Assembly: GCA_937923625.1 (NCBI GenBank)
Contig: CALDTV010000010.1
Coordinates: forward strand, 1-64,000
DNA: 64,000 nt
Reading direction: 5' to 3'
Source: an uncultured Alphaproteobacteria bacterium
Lineage (GTDB): Bacteria > Pseudomonadota > Alphaproteobacteria > Micavibrionales > Micavibrionaceae
Made by a program: the position numbers and the translations under genes. This document shows positions 26,502-35,048 of this stretch, piece by piece; the first letter of the stretch is position 1, and the number at the start of each line of letters is the position of its first letter. Under the pieces are notes generated by a model, which was not told the DNA's origin, did no database searches, and saw only the letters and a list, made by a program, of their open reading frames with translations.

Positions 26502-26682
26502 AAGAGGTTTCCCCTTCATCTGTATCCTTATAAACAAGGCCGATAAATTCGCCATTGAGCAAAACTTCGATGGAATCAGCGGTTTGTGAGCGCGGACGCA
26601 CAGCCAGACCTTCATTGCCGAATTTTGATCTAAGATAGGCTTGAATTTTAATTAGTTCTTCTGGGGCAATATCTGCGCTCAT
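26458..26682 (-). CDS. DUF3126 family protein
   Basis: 74 residues from an ATG at 26682 preceded by GGAGA; 13 in-frame residues upstream are not family-like. The sequence IKIQAYLRSKFGN, LLNGEFIGLVYKDTDEGE and TSYDFNMSILDIDL matches DUF3126, a small cytosolic family restricted, as far as I know, to alphaproteobacteria and of unknown function. It leads the minus-strand run of secreted-protein genes, but similarity of function with them is not implied. Confidence 0.87.
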   Translation of the reverse strand: MSADIAPEELIKIQAYLRSKFGNEGLAVRPRSQTADSIEVLLNGEFIGLVYKDTDEGETSYDFNMSILDIDLPE

Positions 26683-26774
26683 TTTTGTCTCCGCTTGTTT
26701 TTTAAGTCGCGATGCCCACATGCGGCAAAGCGTCTATATCGTGCCTAAAGCATTAAGGCGCTCGCGCGTGAAAA

Positions 26775-27557
26775 TCAAGGGCGAGATTGCGTATTTTTTA
26801 ACCCTACCGCGACATCTTTTTGGCAATCATTGGCAAAAGCTTTACGGTCCTCATAATTTGCAGCAGGGCGCGGTGGGTGAAACGTCACCAGAATATCTGC
26901 GCCCTTTAATTTCGCCAGCGCCCACAAATGTGGCGGCAGTTCCATATCGCCATACCAAGCATAAACATCATGTGCTTCAACATTCGCGGGTGGTGTTTGT
27001 GCGTTAATACCCGTGATGGAAAGGGTGAAGGGCTGAACGGTTAAATTATTTTTAAGTTCTTTGTTAAGAAAGAGCTCAAATACACTTGATTTAAAAGGTA
27101 AAACATTCGTCCCATTTGTTGATGTTCCTTCTGGGAAGAGGATAAGGGAGCGTCCAGCGGTGAGGGAGTTTTTAATATCTGCAATAGCTTTTGTTGCCGC
27201 GCTGCGGCTGCGTTCGATAAAAATTGTTTTGGAGATAGAAGCCAGCCAGCCAAAAACAGGCCATGTTTTCACCGAAGCTTTAGAGATAAAAACGGCCTTT
27301 AAAATACCGCCTAAAAAGGGGATATCAATATAAGAGAGATGGTTGCCAACATATACGACATGACCATGCGCTATGTTTCCTTGGACATGGGTTTTAATAC
27401 GAAAAATAAAGCAGGTGGTGTTGTGAAAGAAGGTCGGAACGATGAAATAAAAACGCGTGCGCCCGAATAAAAATAAATTGAGCGTTTGTGTTGGTAATAT
27501 AACCAAACAAAGTAATCCAAAGATTGTTACTTTAATGAAGGCAATGACCGTGCGCAT
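26775..27557 (-). CDS. olsA: Lyso-ornithine lipid O-acyltransferase OlsA (PlsC family)
   Basis: 260 residues with a membrane-anchoring N-terminal helix (FIKVTIFGLLCLVILPT). PlsC-type catalytic motifs: GNHLSYIDIPF (HX4D) and ILFPEGTSTNG (the glycerol-phosphate/acceptor-binding FPEG). The family acylates lysophosphatidate or lyso-ornithine lipid. Direct adjacency (one base) to an olsB-like gene favours the second: OlsA would add the ester-linked secondary acyl chain to make ornithine lipid, a phosphorus-free membrane lipid of alphaproteobacteria. A PlsC role in phospholipid synthesis is not excluded. Confidence 0.83.
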   Translation of the reverse strand: MRTVIAFIKVTIFGLLCLVILPTQTLNLFLFGRTRFYFIVPTFFHNTTCFIFRIKTHVQGNIAHGHVVYVGNHLSYIDIPFLGGILKAVFISKASVKTWPVFGWLASISKTIFIERSRSAATKAIADIKNSLTAGRSLILFPEGTSTNGTNVLPFKSSVFELFLNKELKNNLTVQPFTLSITGINAQTPPANVEAHDVYAWYGDMELPPHLWALAKLKGADILVTFHPPRPAANYEDRKAFANDCQKDVAVGLKNTQSRP

Positions 27558-27558
27558 T

Positions 27559-28380
27559 TTATGAAGCTATTTCTGCCCGTTCACGCGTGGGAATAGATTT
27601 TTGGTTTTTACGTTCATAATGTTTGACGTATTTCTCTTTAACCAAATCGGTTGGTAAAACAATACAAACATCGGTGGTGTTAAATTGCTTATCAACGACT
27701 GCGCCATCTCCAATATACGCGCCTAAGCGAATATAACCTTTAACCAATGGGGGCAAAGAAATGAATACGGCTTTGGCGTCTAAATCTTCTTTGGCGTGCA
27801 GGTTCATATCAACAAAAAGGCCATCAACCGCCCGCGGACATAAATGTTCTGGCGCGCGGTGGTAATGATGCAAATAAGCAAGCTGTTGCGATAACCCTTT
27901 AACGTCGGTTCCATGGAGGCTGGCGCAACCAAACATCAACCCAATATTATGGTCAGCGACGTAATTGGCGATGCCTTGCCATAGTTTTTGCAAGACGGGG
28001 CGGGTGCGGTAAATCGGCAAAACGCAAGATCGCCCTAGCTCTAGTAAATCTTGTTCATAGTCCAATAAGGGCTGAATATTATATTCGCTGCTGGTGTAAA
28101 ATTCCCCATGCTTTTCGGCTATGGCGCGGCGTAACAATCGATAGGTGCCAATAATTTGATCGGGGCCATCGGGTAAGTCACGATCCAGTACAACCAGATG
28201 GTCCGTGATGTCATCATAAGAATCGATGTCGCGTTTTTCTTGGCGCATTTCTTCATTTGGCTCGGCGCCAAATTCTTCGTAGAAAACTTTATAGCGTAGC
28301 GCCTGTGACGCCCGCACTTCAGCGTCATTTTTGGTTAATCTGACTTGAATTTTATCAGGATCATAGGGAAGGGCGCTCAT
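27559..28380 (-). CDS. olsB: L-ornithine N-alpha-acyltransferase OlsB (GNAT-like)
   Basis: 273 residues. Transfers a 3-hydroxyacyl chain from ACP to the alpha-amine of ornithine, the first step to ornithine lipids. Family landmarks: AEVRASQALRYKVFYEEFGA near the N-terminus, DIDSYDDITDHLVVLD, IIGTYRLLRR, LELGRSCVLPIYRTRPVL and LMFGCASLHGTD. The later LPPLVKGYIRLGAYIGDGAVVD matches the hemolysin-like end of OlsB. Upstream of olsA in the same direction. The absence of a bifunctional OlsF points to the two-gene route. Confidence 0.85.
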   Translation of the reverse strand: MSALPYDPDKIQVRLTKNDAEVRASQALRYKVFYEEFGAEPNEEMRQEKRDIDSYDDITDHLVVLDRDLPDGPDQIIGTYRLLRRAIAEKHGEFYTSSEYNIQPLLDYEQDLLELGRSCVLPIYRTRPVLQKLWQGIANYVADHNIGLMFGCASLHGTDVKGLSQQLAYLHHYHRAPEHLCPRAVDGLFVDMNLHAKEDLDAKAVFISLPPLVKGYIRLGAYIGDGAVVDKQFNTTDVCIVLPTDLVKEKYVKHYERKNQKSIPTRERAEIAS

Positions 28381-28442
28381 AAGGCGTATCCTTCAACATC
28401 CCCCCTTGATGGTCAAGCCATAAGGCGCTATTACCTTCGCTT

Positions 28443-28901
28443 ATGCCAAAAATTTTATTTGTTTGTACGGGGAATATTTGTCGCTCATCTGGTGCAGAAG
28501 CCGTTTTGCGTCATGAAGTTAAAAAAGCAGGGCTTATAGAAGAGTTTAAGATCGATTCCGCTGGAACGCATGGCTACCATATCGGGGAGGCACCCGATCC
28601 GCGTGGGATAAAAGCCGCAAAAAAACGCGGCATTTCAATGGAAGGACAACGGGCGCGTCAGGTCATGTCGGATGACTTTCATCAATTTGATTACATTATT
28701 GCCATGGATCATGGGCATCGCCAAATATTAGAGAATTTGATGCCTAATAATACACAGGCGAAATTAAATATGTTTGCTGATTATTGTAGCGAACATAAAA
28801 TTCAAGATGTTCCAGACCCATATTACGGGGATTTGGATGGTTTTGAAACAGTATTGGATATTTTGGAGGATGGCGTTAAAGGCATTTTCGATAAGGTTTG
28901 A
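28443..28901 (+). CDS. Low-molecular-weight protein-tyrosine phosphatase
   Basis: 152 residues. The CX5R loop is C8-T-G-N-I-C-R14-S (FVCTGNICRS), preceded by the usual strand, and the general-acid motif DPYYGD is near residue 120. SAGTHGYHIGEAPDPRG is the typical loop. It hydrolyses phosphotyrosine or arginine phosphate; in bacteria it often reverses exopolysaccharide or stress kinases. No cognate kinase is adjacent. Divergent from olsB with about 60 bases between; no clear ribosome site before the ATG. Confidence 0.92.
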   Translation: MPKILFVCTGNICRSSGAEAVLRHEVKKAGLIEEFKIDSAGTHGYHIGEAPDPRGIKAAKKRGISMEGQRARQVMSDDFHQFDYIIAMDHGHRQILENLMPNNTQAKLNMFADYCSEHKIQDVPDPYYGDLDGFETVLDILEDGVKGIFDKV

Positions 28902-28910
28902 AGGCCTTAT

Positions 28911-30023
28911 TTATTGTCCACAAGAAGCAGAACAGCCATTTGCGCCTGTATTTAAGATTGAATTAAAAATCGCGATCGGGTCAGTTTCACCGTTAAAGAG
29001 GCCGCCGTTTCCACCACAACTGCCAGAATTTGTCGTGCCATCAGGGTTGGTGGTTGCACCCAATGCAGGCGCGTCAGACGCTGATTTATGCGCACCGTTC
29101 AAACAATCTTCAAGGGCTGCCGCCATTTCGGCCTTGGCTTCTTCTAAACGGTTCATTTCAAAATCAATCCACGCTTGTTTGATGGGGTTATGAAGTGGAG
29201 CGTCTGTTATTTCTGAAATGGTTATTCTGTATTTTTTGTCCGCGGTCAAAGAAAAATCAGGATCGAGAATCACGAGGTCTGTCGCTCTTACTTTTAAGCC
29301 AGCTTCAAAATAGGTCTGTCCTTTTATATCAACGGTGATGGCTCTTTTTTCGACAATATGCCCATTGCCATTTGGCGCGGGAGTGGCAACCCAAACAAAG
29401 CTTTGATCATTATTGTCTTTTTGCAAGGCGCTGAGGGGAAGACGTTTTGAGCCAATCGTCTCAAGCGTGATAACAGACACTTTATTATTAAGGCGTGATG
29501 TATCTGTTGCCTCTGGCAGGGAAATGGTGATGGTTGTGTTATCAATATTTTCGATTTTACCACCCAAGGGCAATGTTTTGCCATTCTTATCGTAAAGAAT
29601 AACATTTTGGTTTTGCTTTAACGGCAAGTCGCTTCCTTCGGGGAGGGAAACAAGCGCTTTATTTTCTTGATATGTCGCTGTGAAATCAACGGTACGAATA
29701 AGGGGGCCAAAATGTGGGACAGCGGCGGTGTAGCCAAATTCTGCAATAGGAATCAAATCTGTTTCTTGTTTTTCTTGATCTAATTCGTTGAGGGATCCAT
29801 CATTTTGGATGGCTGAAGATGCCTCATTATTTGAAGAGAGGGGATTTGTAATAGCATCGCCATCACCACTGTCATCGTCATTATTGGCGTATGTAACATT
29901 ATTTTGCTCTTGTATCTTTTGCGGCGCTTTTTCGCTCTCTGCGGTTTCTGTTTGATCAAGCAAGGGAGCGCCCAGATAAGAGGCGATAACTATGATGACG
30001 ATCCAAAATAAAGCTTTTTTCAA
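28911..30023 (-). CDS. Periplasmic protein with partial membrane-fusion-protein-like domain
   Basis: 370 residues with an N-terminal membrane anchor (MKKALFWIVIIVIASYLGAPL) and an acidic, Asn/Ser-rich linker to about residue 90. Residues about 95-275 look like the beta-barrel and membrane-proximal domains of RND/HlyD adaptors (IGSKRLPLSALQKD, GQTYFEAGLKVRATDLVILD), but the lipoyl and coiled-coil hairpin parts are missing. A helical segment and a Cys/Gly-rich C-terminus (SCGGNGGLF, GCSASCGQ) follow. No exporter is adjacent. It is followed upstream by the OmpA-like gene, 6 bases apart, so the two likely act together. Confidence 0.62.
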   Translation of the reverse strand: MKKALFWIVIIVIASYLGAPLLDQTETAESEKAPQKIQEQNNVTYANNDDDSGDGDAITNPLSSNNEASSAIQNDGSLNELDQEKQETDLIPIAEFGYTAAVPHFGPLIRTVDFTATYQENKALVSLPEGSDLPLKQNQNVILYDKNGKTLPLGGKIENIDNTTITISLPEATDTSRLNNKVSVITLETIGSKRLPLSALQKDNNDQSFVWVATPAPNGNGHIVEKRAITVDIKGQTYFEAGLKVRATDLVILDPDFSLTADKKYRITISEITDAPLHNPIKQAWIDFEMNRLEEAKAEMAAALEDCLNGAHKSASDAPALGATTNPDGTTNSGSCGGNGGLFNGETDPIAIFNSILNTGANGCSASCGQ

Positions 30024-30029
30024 TATAGC

Positions 30030-31298
30030 TTACCGTAAGAATAAGTGGACTTCATTGCTTGTCGCTTGCGCACTTGGAGCATTAGACAATTCAATTTTAT
30101 CCATAGAGACACCCATCTGGGTGAGGGTTCTTAAAACTTTTTCAGCGTTGCGGCGGGCACGTGTGCTTTCAATCGCAAGTTGCGCTGGATTGCCGCTGGT
30201 TGGATGAACAGCAATTAATTCAAAGCGGCCATTGGGGTAACGTTGCATCGCGTTTTGTACCGCAACATAAATTGGCTGCTGATAATCAACATTCGCTTTG
30301 TCAAAACGAATTTTCGCCAATGGTTGAGGGGCGCTGACAGAAGGTGCGGACGGCGCGCCAATCGAGGGTGTTATGCGTGTCGGGATAACAGGCGCAGCCA
30401 TTATACCTGCCGATGGAGCCATGGGGGCGCGCATAACAGGGGCGGCAGGTACACCACCAAAACTTGCTTGTTGTAGCAATGTGCTTTGTGGTGCGCGGGA
30501 GAATGGATAATTAGATAAATTTTTACCGTACAAATCACCATTCGTCACGGCTAAAGCAAGCGTGCGAAGATCATTTCTTTCCGTTGAAATATAAGCATTT
30601 GTGCGGGTGATGCCATCATTTACATTATTTAACAAACGATCAACCATGACCATATTACTGTTTACTTGGTCTTCCATTTGCGCAAGGCGGGCGTGATCTT
30701 CCTCAATAGCGCCTGATAAGCTGTAGGCAGCGCGAATATTTTCGAGCAAGAAAGTTGATTGTGATGCGGCATTGGAAATTTCAACAGCCATAGCATTAAG
30801 TTCTGCCGAGTTATTGGCAAGGGTATCAAGGTTATTCTGCGCTTCGTTCAACTTAGCAATTAAACGAGGGTTGCCTGGGGTTGTTCCACTTTGTAGTTGT
30901 GTATTGATTGTTGCCACACTGGCGTAATAGCCTGCCGCGATGTTTCTATTGCGGTTTTCGATGGAACGTAATTGCTCTGCAAGGCGGCTAACGGTGGATT
31001 GAATGGCAAAAAAATCTTTACTTATGCCCTCTACTTTTCTGCCGACGGCTGTCGTCCCACCGTCAGAGAATGCTTGGCCAACTATTTGTTGTTGTGTGAT
31101 TTCGGGCGCGCGGCGCGGCGTGTTATAGATAGGGGCGGCAACTTGGGGCGCCATTGCTTTGTTTGTAATAACCAATACTGGCTGTTGCCCCATATCAATT
31201 TGGGCGTGCACCTGTTTCGAGCCGCCAAGCAGGGAAATACATGCAATTAAAGGCAGGCTTGAGGTTAATATGTTGTTTTTCAATGTTTTTTTGATCAT
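30030..31298 (-). CDS. Periplasmic coiled-coil protein with OmpA-like C-terminal domain
   Basis: 422 residues with a signal peptide (SLPLIACISLLGGSKQVHAQ). Residues about 80-260 are strongly helical and likely coiled coil (FAIQSTVSRLAEQLRSIENR, LAQMEDQVNSNMVMVDRLL). A Pro/Ala-rich linker follows to about residue 325, then an OmpA-like fold from about 325 (KIRFDKANVDYQQPIYVAVQ; RFELIAVHPTSG; AIESTRARRNAEKVLRTL) that normally binds diaminopimelate in peptidoglycan. The role is probably structural or part of an envelope complex with the MFP-like partner. Family not otherwise recognised. Confidence 0.68.
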   Translation of the reverse strand: MIKKTLKNNILTSSLPLIACISLLGGSKQVHAQIDMGQQPVLVITNKAMAPQVAAPIYNTPRRAPEITQQQIVGQAFSDGGTTAVGRKVEGISKDFFAIQSTVSRLAEQLRSIENRNRNIAAGYYASVATINTQLQSGTTPGNPRLIAKLNEAQNNLDTLANNSAELNAMAVEISNAASQSTFLLENIRAAYSLSGAIEEDHARLAQMEDQVNSNMVMVDRLLNNVNDGITRTNAYISTERNDLRTLALAVTNGDLYGKNLSNYPFSRAPQSTLLQQASFGGVPAAPVMRAPMAPSAGIMAAPVIPTRITPSIGAPSAPSVSAPQPLAKIRFDKANVDYQQPIYVAVQNAMQRYPNGRFELIAVHPTSGNPAQLAIESTRARRNAEKVLRTLTQMGVSMDKIELSNAPSAQATSNEVHLFLR

Positions 31299-31608
31299 TT
31301 TTCTAGCGCCTAGAGAATTTATACTCGTGTAATTTAAATATTATTTAGTACTTTCTTGGAAGTCTATCTTTAATCGCCTGAAACCCCCATGAGAGTCAAG
31401 GAAAACACAGAATTTTTCGTAAAAATGCTTAGGATACTATTGGGGCGCGATATTAAGGCGAATAATGTTTTTAAAATTGCTTTGTTTAAGGGTTGCAATT
31501 ATGTGTTTGCTTCATGTAGTGTGCCTTCGATTATTAAGGAAGCGTTGCATAAGAACGCCCCTTTTTACCAAGTCTTCCTTCTAGCGGGAACGACAAGCTT
31601 ATAATAGT
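31299..31608. other. Intergenic region with no supported gene
   Basis: About 310 bases between the OmpA-like gene and tRNA-Arg. A 71-codon plus-strand frame (31389-31604) has no ribosome site, no recognisable similarity and ends next to the tRNA. No terminator, repeat or clear promoter was seen, though the tRNA promoter should be near 31560-31600. Confidence 0.5.
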
Positions 31609-31685
31609 GCACCCGTAGCTCAACTGGATAGAGCGTTTGACTACGAATCAAGAGGTTAGGGGTTCGACTCCCTTCGGGTGCACCA
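31609..31685 (+). tRNA. tRNA-Arg (ACG)
   Basis: A 77-nt cloverleaf with encoded CCA at 31683-31685. Acceptor GCACCCG pairs with CGGGTGC, anticodon arm TTTGA-CTACGAA-TCAAG with ACG at 31643-31645, T arm GGGGTTCGACTCCC-like. The A34 is expected to be edited to inosine by TadA to read CGU, CGC and CGA. It lies just upstream of the pilus locus, a typical integration site, but no integrase or att repeat was seen. Confidence 0.95.
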
Positions 31686-31852
31686 TTTATTTTTTCATAA
31701 CATTATAGTCATTTATTAACCTTTTTATTCGATACTGAATAAGAGGGTAACACATTGTATTTTCATAAATAATTTATGCTGCCAAATTTAAATTCTTAAA
31801 GGCATAAATGAGATTTATTAATCTTATTAATTGAGTGATTGCATGGAGTCAT

Positions 31853-33760
31853 ATGAGTAAAGATAACAATATATCGATGAATGAGCCGGGATTAGTTCTT
31901 GATGCCGATTGGGAAGTGGAATCAGCCACCTATGATGAGGCAAAAGCTGAGGAAGTTGCAGCCCCAATAAACAATCCGAACAACAATAATGAAGTTGATC
32001 ATGATGCTGGTAAGGCGCTGGTTGCTGGCGGAACAGCGGTTCAAAAAACATCGGGTCAATCTTTTTTAAATGAAAAGGGCGAGAAGCTTCGTATTGGTGA
32101 CAAGCTAATATCTATGGGCCTGATTACCCCAGATCAGCTAAATGTGGCGCTTCAGGAAAAGAAAATCTCTAATAAAATGATTGGTGAGGTCATGGTTGAC
32201 CTCGGCTTTATAGATGCTGAAGCGTTAAGCGCAATATTGGCAGAAAGTGCAGGGTTTCAAGTTTTTGATCCCAAGAACACGATCATTGATTCTGAAGCTC
32301 TTGAGATGATCGAAAAGCCAATGGCGTTGAAGCATTTTATTATGCCTTTCTCAATTGTCGAAAATGAGCTTATGGTTGCGATGGCGGATCCCTATGATGT
32401 CCTTGCTCTAGATACGCTTAAGAAATATGTCCCTAAAAATCTTAAAGTTGTTCCTTGTGTGACAACGCCACAAACACTCGCCGATGCGATTGATGCGGCT
32501 TATGGGTATGCAAGTTCTGTGAATGCCATTTTGAAGGAACTTGAGGGACGTGATCCTGACGAGTTAGAGGATGTTGCTGAACTTTCGCAAGAAGAAGCGT
32601 ATAGTCACCCTCTTGTGCGATTGGTAAATGCCCTTATTTTTGAGGCAGTTAAGGTCGGGGCTTCAGATTTGCACTTTGAGCCAGAAGAGAATTTTATTCG
32701 TTTGCGCTATCGTTGCGATGGTGTCTTATCGACGGTGCAAATTCTGCATAAGAAACACTGGAATGGTGTTTCGCAACGTATTAAGCTGATGTCGAGTTTG
32801 AACATTGCTGATAAGCTCGCGCCACAAGATGGGCGTATAAACATGAATGTAGGCGGCAGGGAAGTTGATTTCCGTGTGTCTTCTCTCCCTACCGTTTTTG
32901 GCGAAAATATTGTTATGCGGGTTTTGGACAAACAGTCCAGTATCATGCCGCTCTCAAAACTTGGGTTTAGCCCAACCAATCAAGAGCTTATCAAAAAATC
33001 ACAAAAACGTCCGGAAGGCATTATTATTGTCACGGGACCGACGGGGTCCGGTAAGACGACCACGCTTTACTCGATGTTGAATGAAATCAATACGGTAGAT
33101 GTGAATATTCAGACATTGGAAGACCCTGTGGAATATTCTTTGCCGATGATCCGTCAAACGGCTATTCGTGAAGGAATTTTAGAATTTGCCGATGGTATTC
33201 GCGCACTTTTGAGACAAGATCCCGATATTATTTTCATTGGAGAAATTCGTGATAAGACGACCGCCGAAATGGCATTGCAAGCGGCGATGACAGGTCACCA
33301 AGTTTATACAAGTTTACACACCAATGATTCGTTTGGCGCATTGCCACGTTTGTTTGATCTTGGCATGGTGCCAGGTATGGTTGCAGGGAATATTATTTCT
33401 ATTTTCGCGCAACGCTTGGGTAAAACATTATGTGCAAACTGCAAAGAACCCCACAAAGCAACAGATGAAGAATGCGAAATTCTGAACCTTAGTGAAAGCG
33501 TTGATTTGTTTAAGGCACGTCAAGGGGGTTGTGACGTATGTGATGGTCAAGGATATAAAGGACGTGTTGCTTTTGCTGAAATTTTACCTTTCGATGAAGA
33601 AATGGATGATATTTTGGCCACCAACGGCACCAAAGCTCAATTAAAAGAGCTTGCTGTGAAGAAGGGATTTAAGAACATGAAAGAAGATGCTATTGTTAAA
33701 ATTCTAGAAGGTATCACAACCATCGAAGCGGCATCAAAAGTCGTCGATATGACCAAATAA
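31853..33760 (+). CDS. Type IV pilus / MSHA-type assembly ATPase (PilB/MshE/GspE family)
   Basis: Hexameric cytosolic ATPase that drives pilin polymerisation. The ATG at 31853 follows TGGAGT; a GTG at 31835 would add six residues. Residues about 75-220 form the MshE N-terminal domain (IGDKLISMGLITPDQLNVAL, MVDLGFIDAEALSAIL), which binds c-di-GMP in MshE. Catalytic part: Walker A GPTGSGKTTTLYS near 395, Asp box, Walker B DPDIIFIGEIRD, and His box TGHQVYTSLHTND. Zn-binding Cys pairs CANC and CDVC follow. First gene of the pilus locus. Confidence 0.93.
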   Translation: MSKDNNISMNEPGLVLDADWEVESATYDEAKAEEVAAPINNPNNNNEVDHDAGKALVAGGTAVQKTSGQSFLNEKGEKLRIGDKLISMGLITPDQLNVALQEKKISNKMIGEVMVDLGFIDAEALSAILAESAGFQVFDPKNTIIDSEALEMIEKPMALKHFIMPFSIVENELMVAMADPYDVLALDTLKKYVPKNLKVVPCVTTPQTLADAIDAAYGYASSVNAILKELEGRDPDELEDVAELSQEEAYSHPLVRLVNALIFEAVKVGASDLHFEPEENFIRLRYRCDGVLSTVQILHKKHWNGVSQRIKLMSSLNIADKLAPQDGRINMNVGGREVDFRVSSLPTVFGENIVMRVLDKQSSIMPLSKLGFSPTNQELIKKSQKRPEGIIIVTGPTGSGKTTTLYSMLNEINTVDVNIQTLEDPVEYSLPMIRQTAIREGILEFADGIRALLRQDPDIIFIGEIRDKTTAEMALQAAMTGHQVYTSLHTNDSFGALPRLFDLGMVPGMVAGNIISIFAQRLGKTLCANCKEPHKATDEECEILNLSESVDLFKARQGGCDVCDGQGYKGRVAFAEILPFDEEMDDILATNGTKAQLKELAVKKGFKNMKEDAIVKILEGITTIEAASKVVDMTK

Positions 33761-33786
33761 TTTTCTTTTTTTGAGACAATAATCCA

Positions 33787-34995
33787 GTGGAAAAATTTAA
33801 ATATAGAGCCATTAATGTATCAGGATCTTCCGTTCGGGGGGTGCTTACGGCGGCCAGTGAGAATGATTTATATAAGCAGCTGCAGGATGCTGGTCTTGAC
33901 TTAATTAATTGCTCGCAAATGAAGAAAAAAAAAGGGGTGTTCGCTTTTGGTGGTAAAATCGAAATACGCGATTTAATCCAATTTTTTCTCCATCTTAAGC
34001 AAATGCAAGGCGCTGGAATCCCCTTGTTAGACTCTTTAGCGGATATTCGTGATAGTTCTGATAATGACAAATTCCGCGATGTTATTTCCGAAATGTATCG
34101 GGAAGTTTCCGAAGGTAGTTCCTTTTCTGAAGCGATGGAGCGTCAGCCCAAAGCGTTTAACAATCTTCATGTTTCTATTATGGGGGCAGGAGAAGAAAAC
34201 GGTGATATAAAATCATCCTGCGCGCAATTAATTGTTTATTTAAAGTGGGTTGATGCCATGCAAACGCGGGTCCGTAAGGCGACGCGTTACCCTATGATTC
34301 TTATGGTTGCTGTGATCTTGACGGTTGTTGTCATGATGGCATTTGTTGTGCCGCAAATTGTTGGCTTTATTCGTAACATGGATATGGAATTACCAGCGGC
34401 TACGAGATCTCTGATTGCGGTGTCTGATTTCTTTGTGCAGTACTGGCTTTATGCCCTTTGTTTGCCTGCGTTATTAGCGGCTTTTGTAATTGTGATGAAT
34501 AGGGTGTCAGAATCTTTTCGCTATAGGGTGCATGCACTTATGTTAAAATTACCGATTATGGGTGAGCTTATTCGTAAAATTAATATTGCTCGATTTTCAC
34601 AAACATTTGGCGCTCTTTTTTCGGGCGGGATTGATATTTTAAAATCCCTTGATGCCGCTTCATTGACTGTTGGTAATATGGTTTTAAGAGACAGTCTGGT
34701 TCAGGTGAAAGAATATGTGAAAGAGGGGGACCCTCTATCGCAAGCGCTTAATAAAACGGGGGAATTCCCTTCCATGGTGGTTCGCATGTTAAAAGTAGGG
34801 GAAGAATCAGGAAATTTAACGGTCGTTTTGGATCAAGTGGCAGAATTTTATACGAGCGATGTTGACGAAGAGGTTGAAAAAGTTATCTCAATGATTGAAC
34901 CTTCCCTTACGGCGATTCTTGGTGGTATGATATTATGGATTGCTGTCGGTGTGTTCGGGCCTATTTATTCTAGCTTCGAAAATATTGATTTCTAA
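33787..34995 (+). CDS. Type IV pilus platform protein (PilC/GspF family)
   Basis: 402 residues with a GTG start. An N-terminal KFKYRAINVSGSSVRGVL segment is followed by two T2SSF domains: the first about residues 60-180 (FFLHLKQMQGAGIPLLDSL), the second about 265-390 (RFSQTFGALFSGGIDILKSL, VVRMLKVGEESGNL). Transmembrane helices lie near 165-200, 215-240 and 370-395. The inner-membrane platform couples the ATPase to the growing pilus. Directly follows the ATPase with a 26-base gap. Confidence 0.92.
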   Translation: MEKFKYRAINVSGSSVRGVLTAASENDLYKQLQDAGLDLINCSQMKKKKGVFAFGGKIEIRDLIQFFLHLKQMQGAGIPLLDSLADIRDSSDNDKFRDVISEMYREVSEGSSFSEAMERQPKAFNNLHVSIMGAGEENGDIKSSCAQLIVYLKWVDAMQTRVRKATRYPMILMVAVILTVVVMMAFVVPQIVGFIRNMDMELPAATRSLIAVSDFFVQYWLYALCLPALLAAFVIVMNRVSESFRYRVHALMLKLPIMGELIRKINIARFSQTFGALFSGGIDILKSLDAASLTVGNMVLRDSLVQVKEYVKEGDPLSQALNKTGEFPSMVVRMLKVGEESGNLTVVLDQVAEFYTSDVDEEVEKVISMIEPSLTAILGGMILWIAVGVFGPIYSSFENIDF

Positions 34996-35048
34996 TTATA
35001 TAATATGTTTTAGAATATAAGAATAAGTGTTTAAACAAGGTTTTAAAA

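Noticed and set aside
31389-31604. 71-codon plus-strand frame before tRNA-Arg
   Set aside because: No ribosome site or similarity, and it ends against the tRNA; no support as a gene.
31609-31685. tRNA-Arg as an integration site for the pilus locus
   Set aside because: No integrase, no repeated tRNA 3' end and no composition break were seen around the locus.
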